Of a stretch of 5,034 nt of DNA, positions 4,921-5,034 are shown one piece after another (the stretch's first letter is position 1; each line of letters begins with the position of its first letter). The DNA is from Rhodobacteraceae bacterium UBA996. Lineage in GTDB: Bacteria; Pseudomonadota; Alphaproteobacteria; Rhodobacterales; Rhodobacteraceae. Position numbers and translations under genes: made by a program. Location: assembly GCA_002291955.1 (NCBI GenBank), contig DBBA01000329.1, positions 1 to 5,034 of the forward strand, given 5' to 3'. Below the pieces are notes generated by a model. The model saw only the letters and a program-made list of their open reading frames with translations, made no database searches and was not told where the DNA came from.

Positions 4921-5034
4921 GTGTTCTCCAAGTTCAAGAAGCCCGATGGCGGCCAGCCCGCCAAGCCCGCCGCCACCCTGCACAAGATCGACACGGCCGC
5001 CCCGCCCGCGCGCGGGCCCGCGGCCGCGGCTGCC
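4921..5034 (+). CDS. cpaF: Start of Tad pilus ATPase CpaF/TadA (partial)
   Basis: Only the first 38 codons are present and the frame is open to the window end. The N-terminus, MFSKFKKPDGG (GTG start read as Met), followed by an Ala/Pro-rich low-complexity stretch, is typical of the disordered N-terminal segment of CpaF in Rhodobacterales. In the family CpaF/TadA is the hexameric secretion ATPase that powers pilus assembly at the inner membrane. None of its catalytic motifs lie in this window, so the call rests on the N-terminal similarity and on position 26 bases after cpaE, where cpaF is expected. The short gap with its own ribosome binding site suggests co-transcription with cpaE. Confidence 0.75.
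   Translation, partial: MFSKFKKPDGGQPAKPAATLHKIDTAAPPARGPAAAAA

Overview
The window is a stretch of a Tad/Flp (type IVc) pilus assembly locus, with every gene on the + strand. The order is cpaB (rcpC) - cpaC (rcpA, secretin) - an OmpA-domain lipoprotein - cpaE (tadZ) - the first codons of cpaF (tadA ATPase). The very high G+C content, GC-biased third codon positions, this gene order, and an OmpA-type lipoprotein where other species have cpaD all suggest an alphaproteobacterium of the Rhodobacterales (Rhodobacter/Paracoccus relatives). The genus cannot be read from the window. The pilin, prepilin peptidase, most of cpaF and the inner-membrane platform genes (tadB/tadC) are not in the window and probably lie outside it.

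Layout. 1-219 is a non-coding leader with a C8 tract, one GANTC site and two hairpins just before the cpaB ribosome binding site. 220-1065 is cpaB. 1066-1343 is an unusually elaborate 278-base gap: two strong hairpins and a weaker stem, then an A+T-rich patch holding a perfect DnaA-box 9-mer inside a dyad and two GANTC sites. 1344-2747 is cpaC; its real start is 96 bases downstream of the first in-frame ATG, where a clear signal peptide begins. Five bases later, 2753-3418 encodes the OmpA-domain lipoprotein. 3419-3634 is a 216-base gap with a bipartite terminator-like hairpin, long inverted arms around a GANTC site, and a -24/-12 (sigma-54-like) match. 3635-4894 is cpaE. After 26 bases, cpaF starts with GTG at 4921 and runs off the end.

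How the genes work together. From knowledge of the family, CpaC forms the outer-membrane pore. CpaB sits in the periplasm, anchored in the inner membrane, and connects to the secretin. The lipoprotein probably ties the secretin to peptidoglycan. CpaE is a MinD/ParA-like protein that places the machine in the cell, and CpaF powers pilus extension. The protein-level oddity is a CpaE P-loop that lacks both lysines of the deviant Walker A motif.

I see no wholly new system. The most interesting material is non-coding: four of the window's five GANTC (CcrM-type) sites fall in the three long gaps, which make up about 15% of the sequence, and the perfect DnaA box lies upstream of the secretin gene. 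Together they suggest cell-cycle-linked control of pilus assembly. That is inference and untested. No rRNA, tRNA, CRISPR array, insertion sequence or minus-strand gene was seen.
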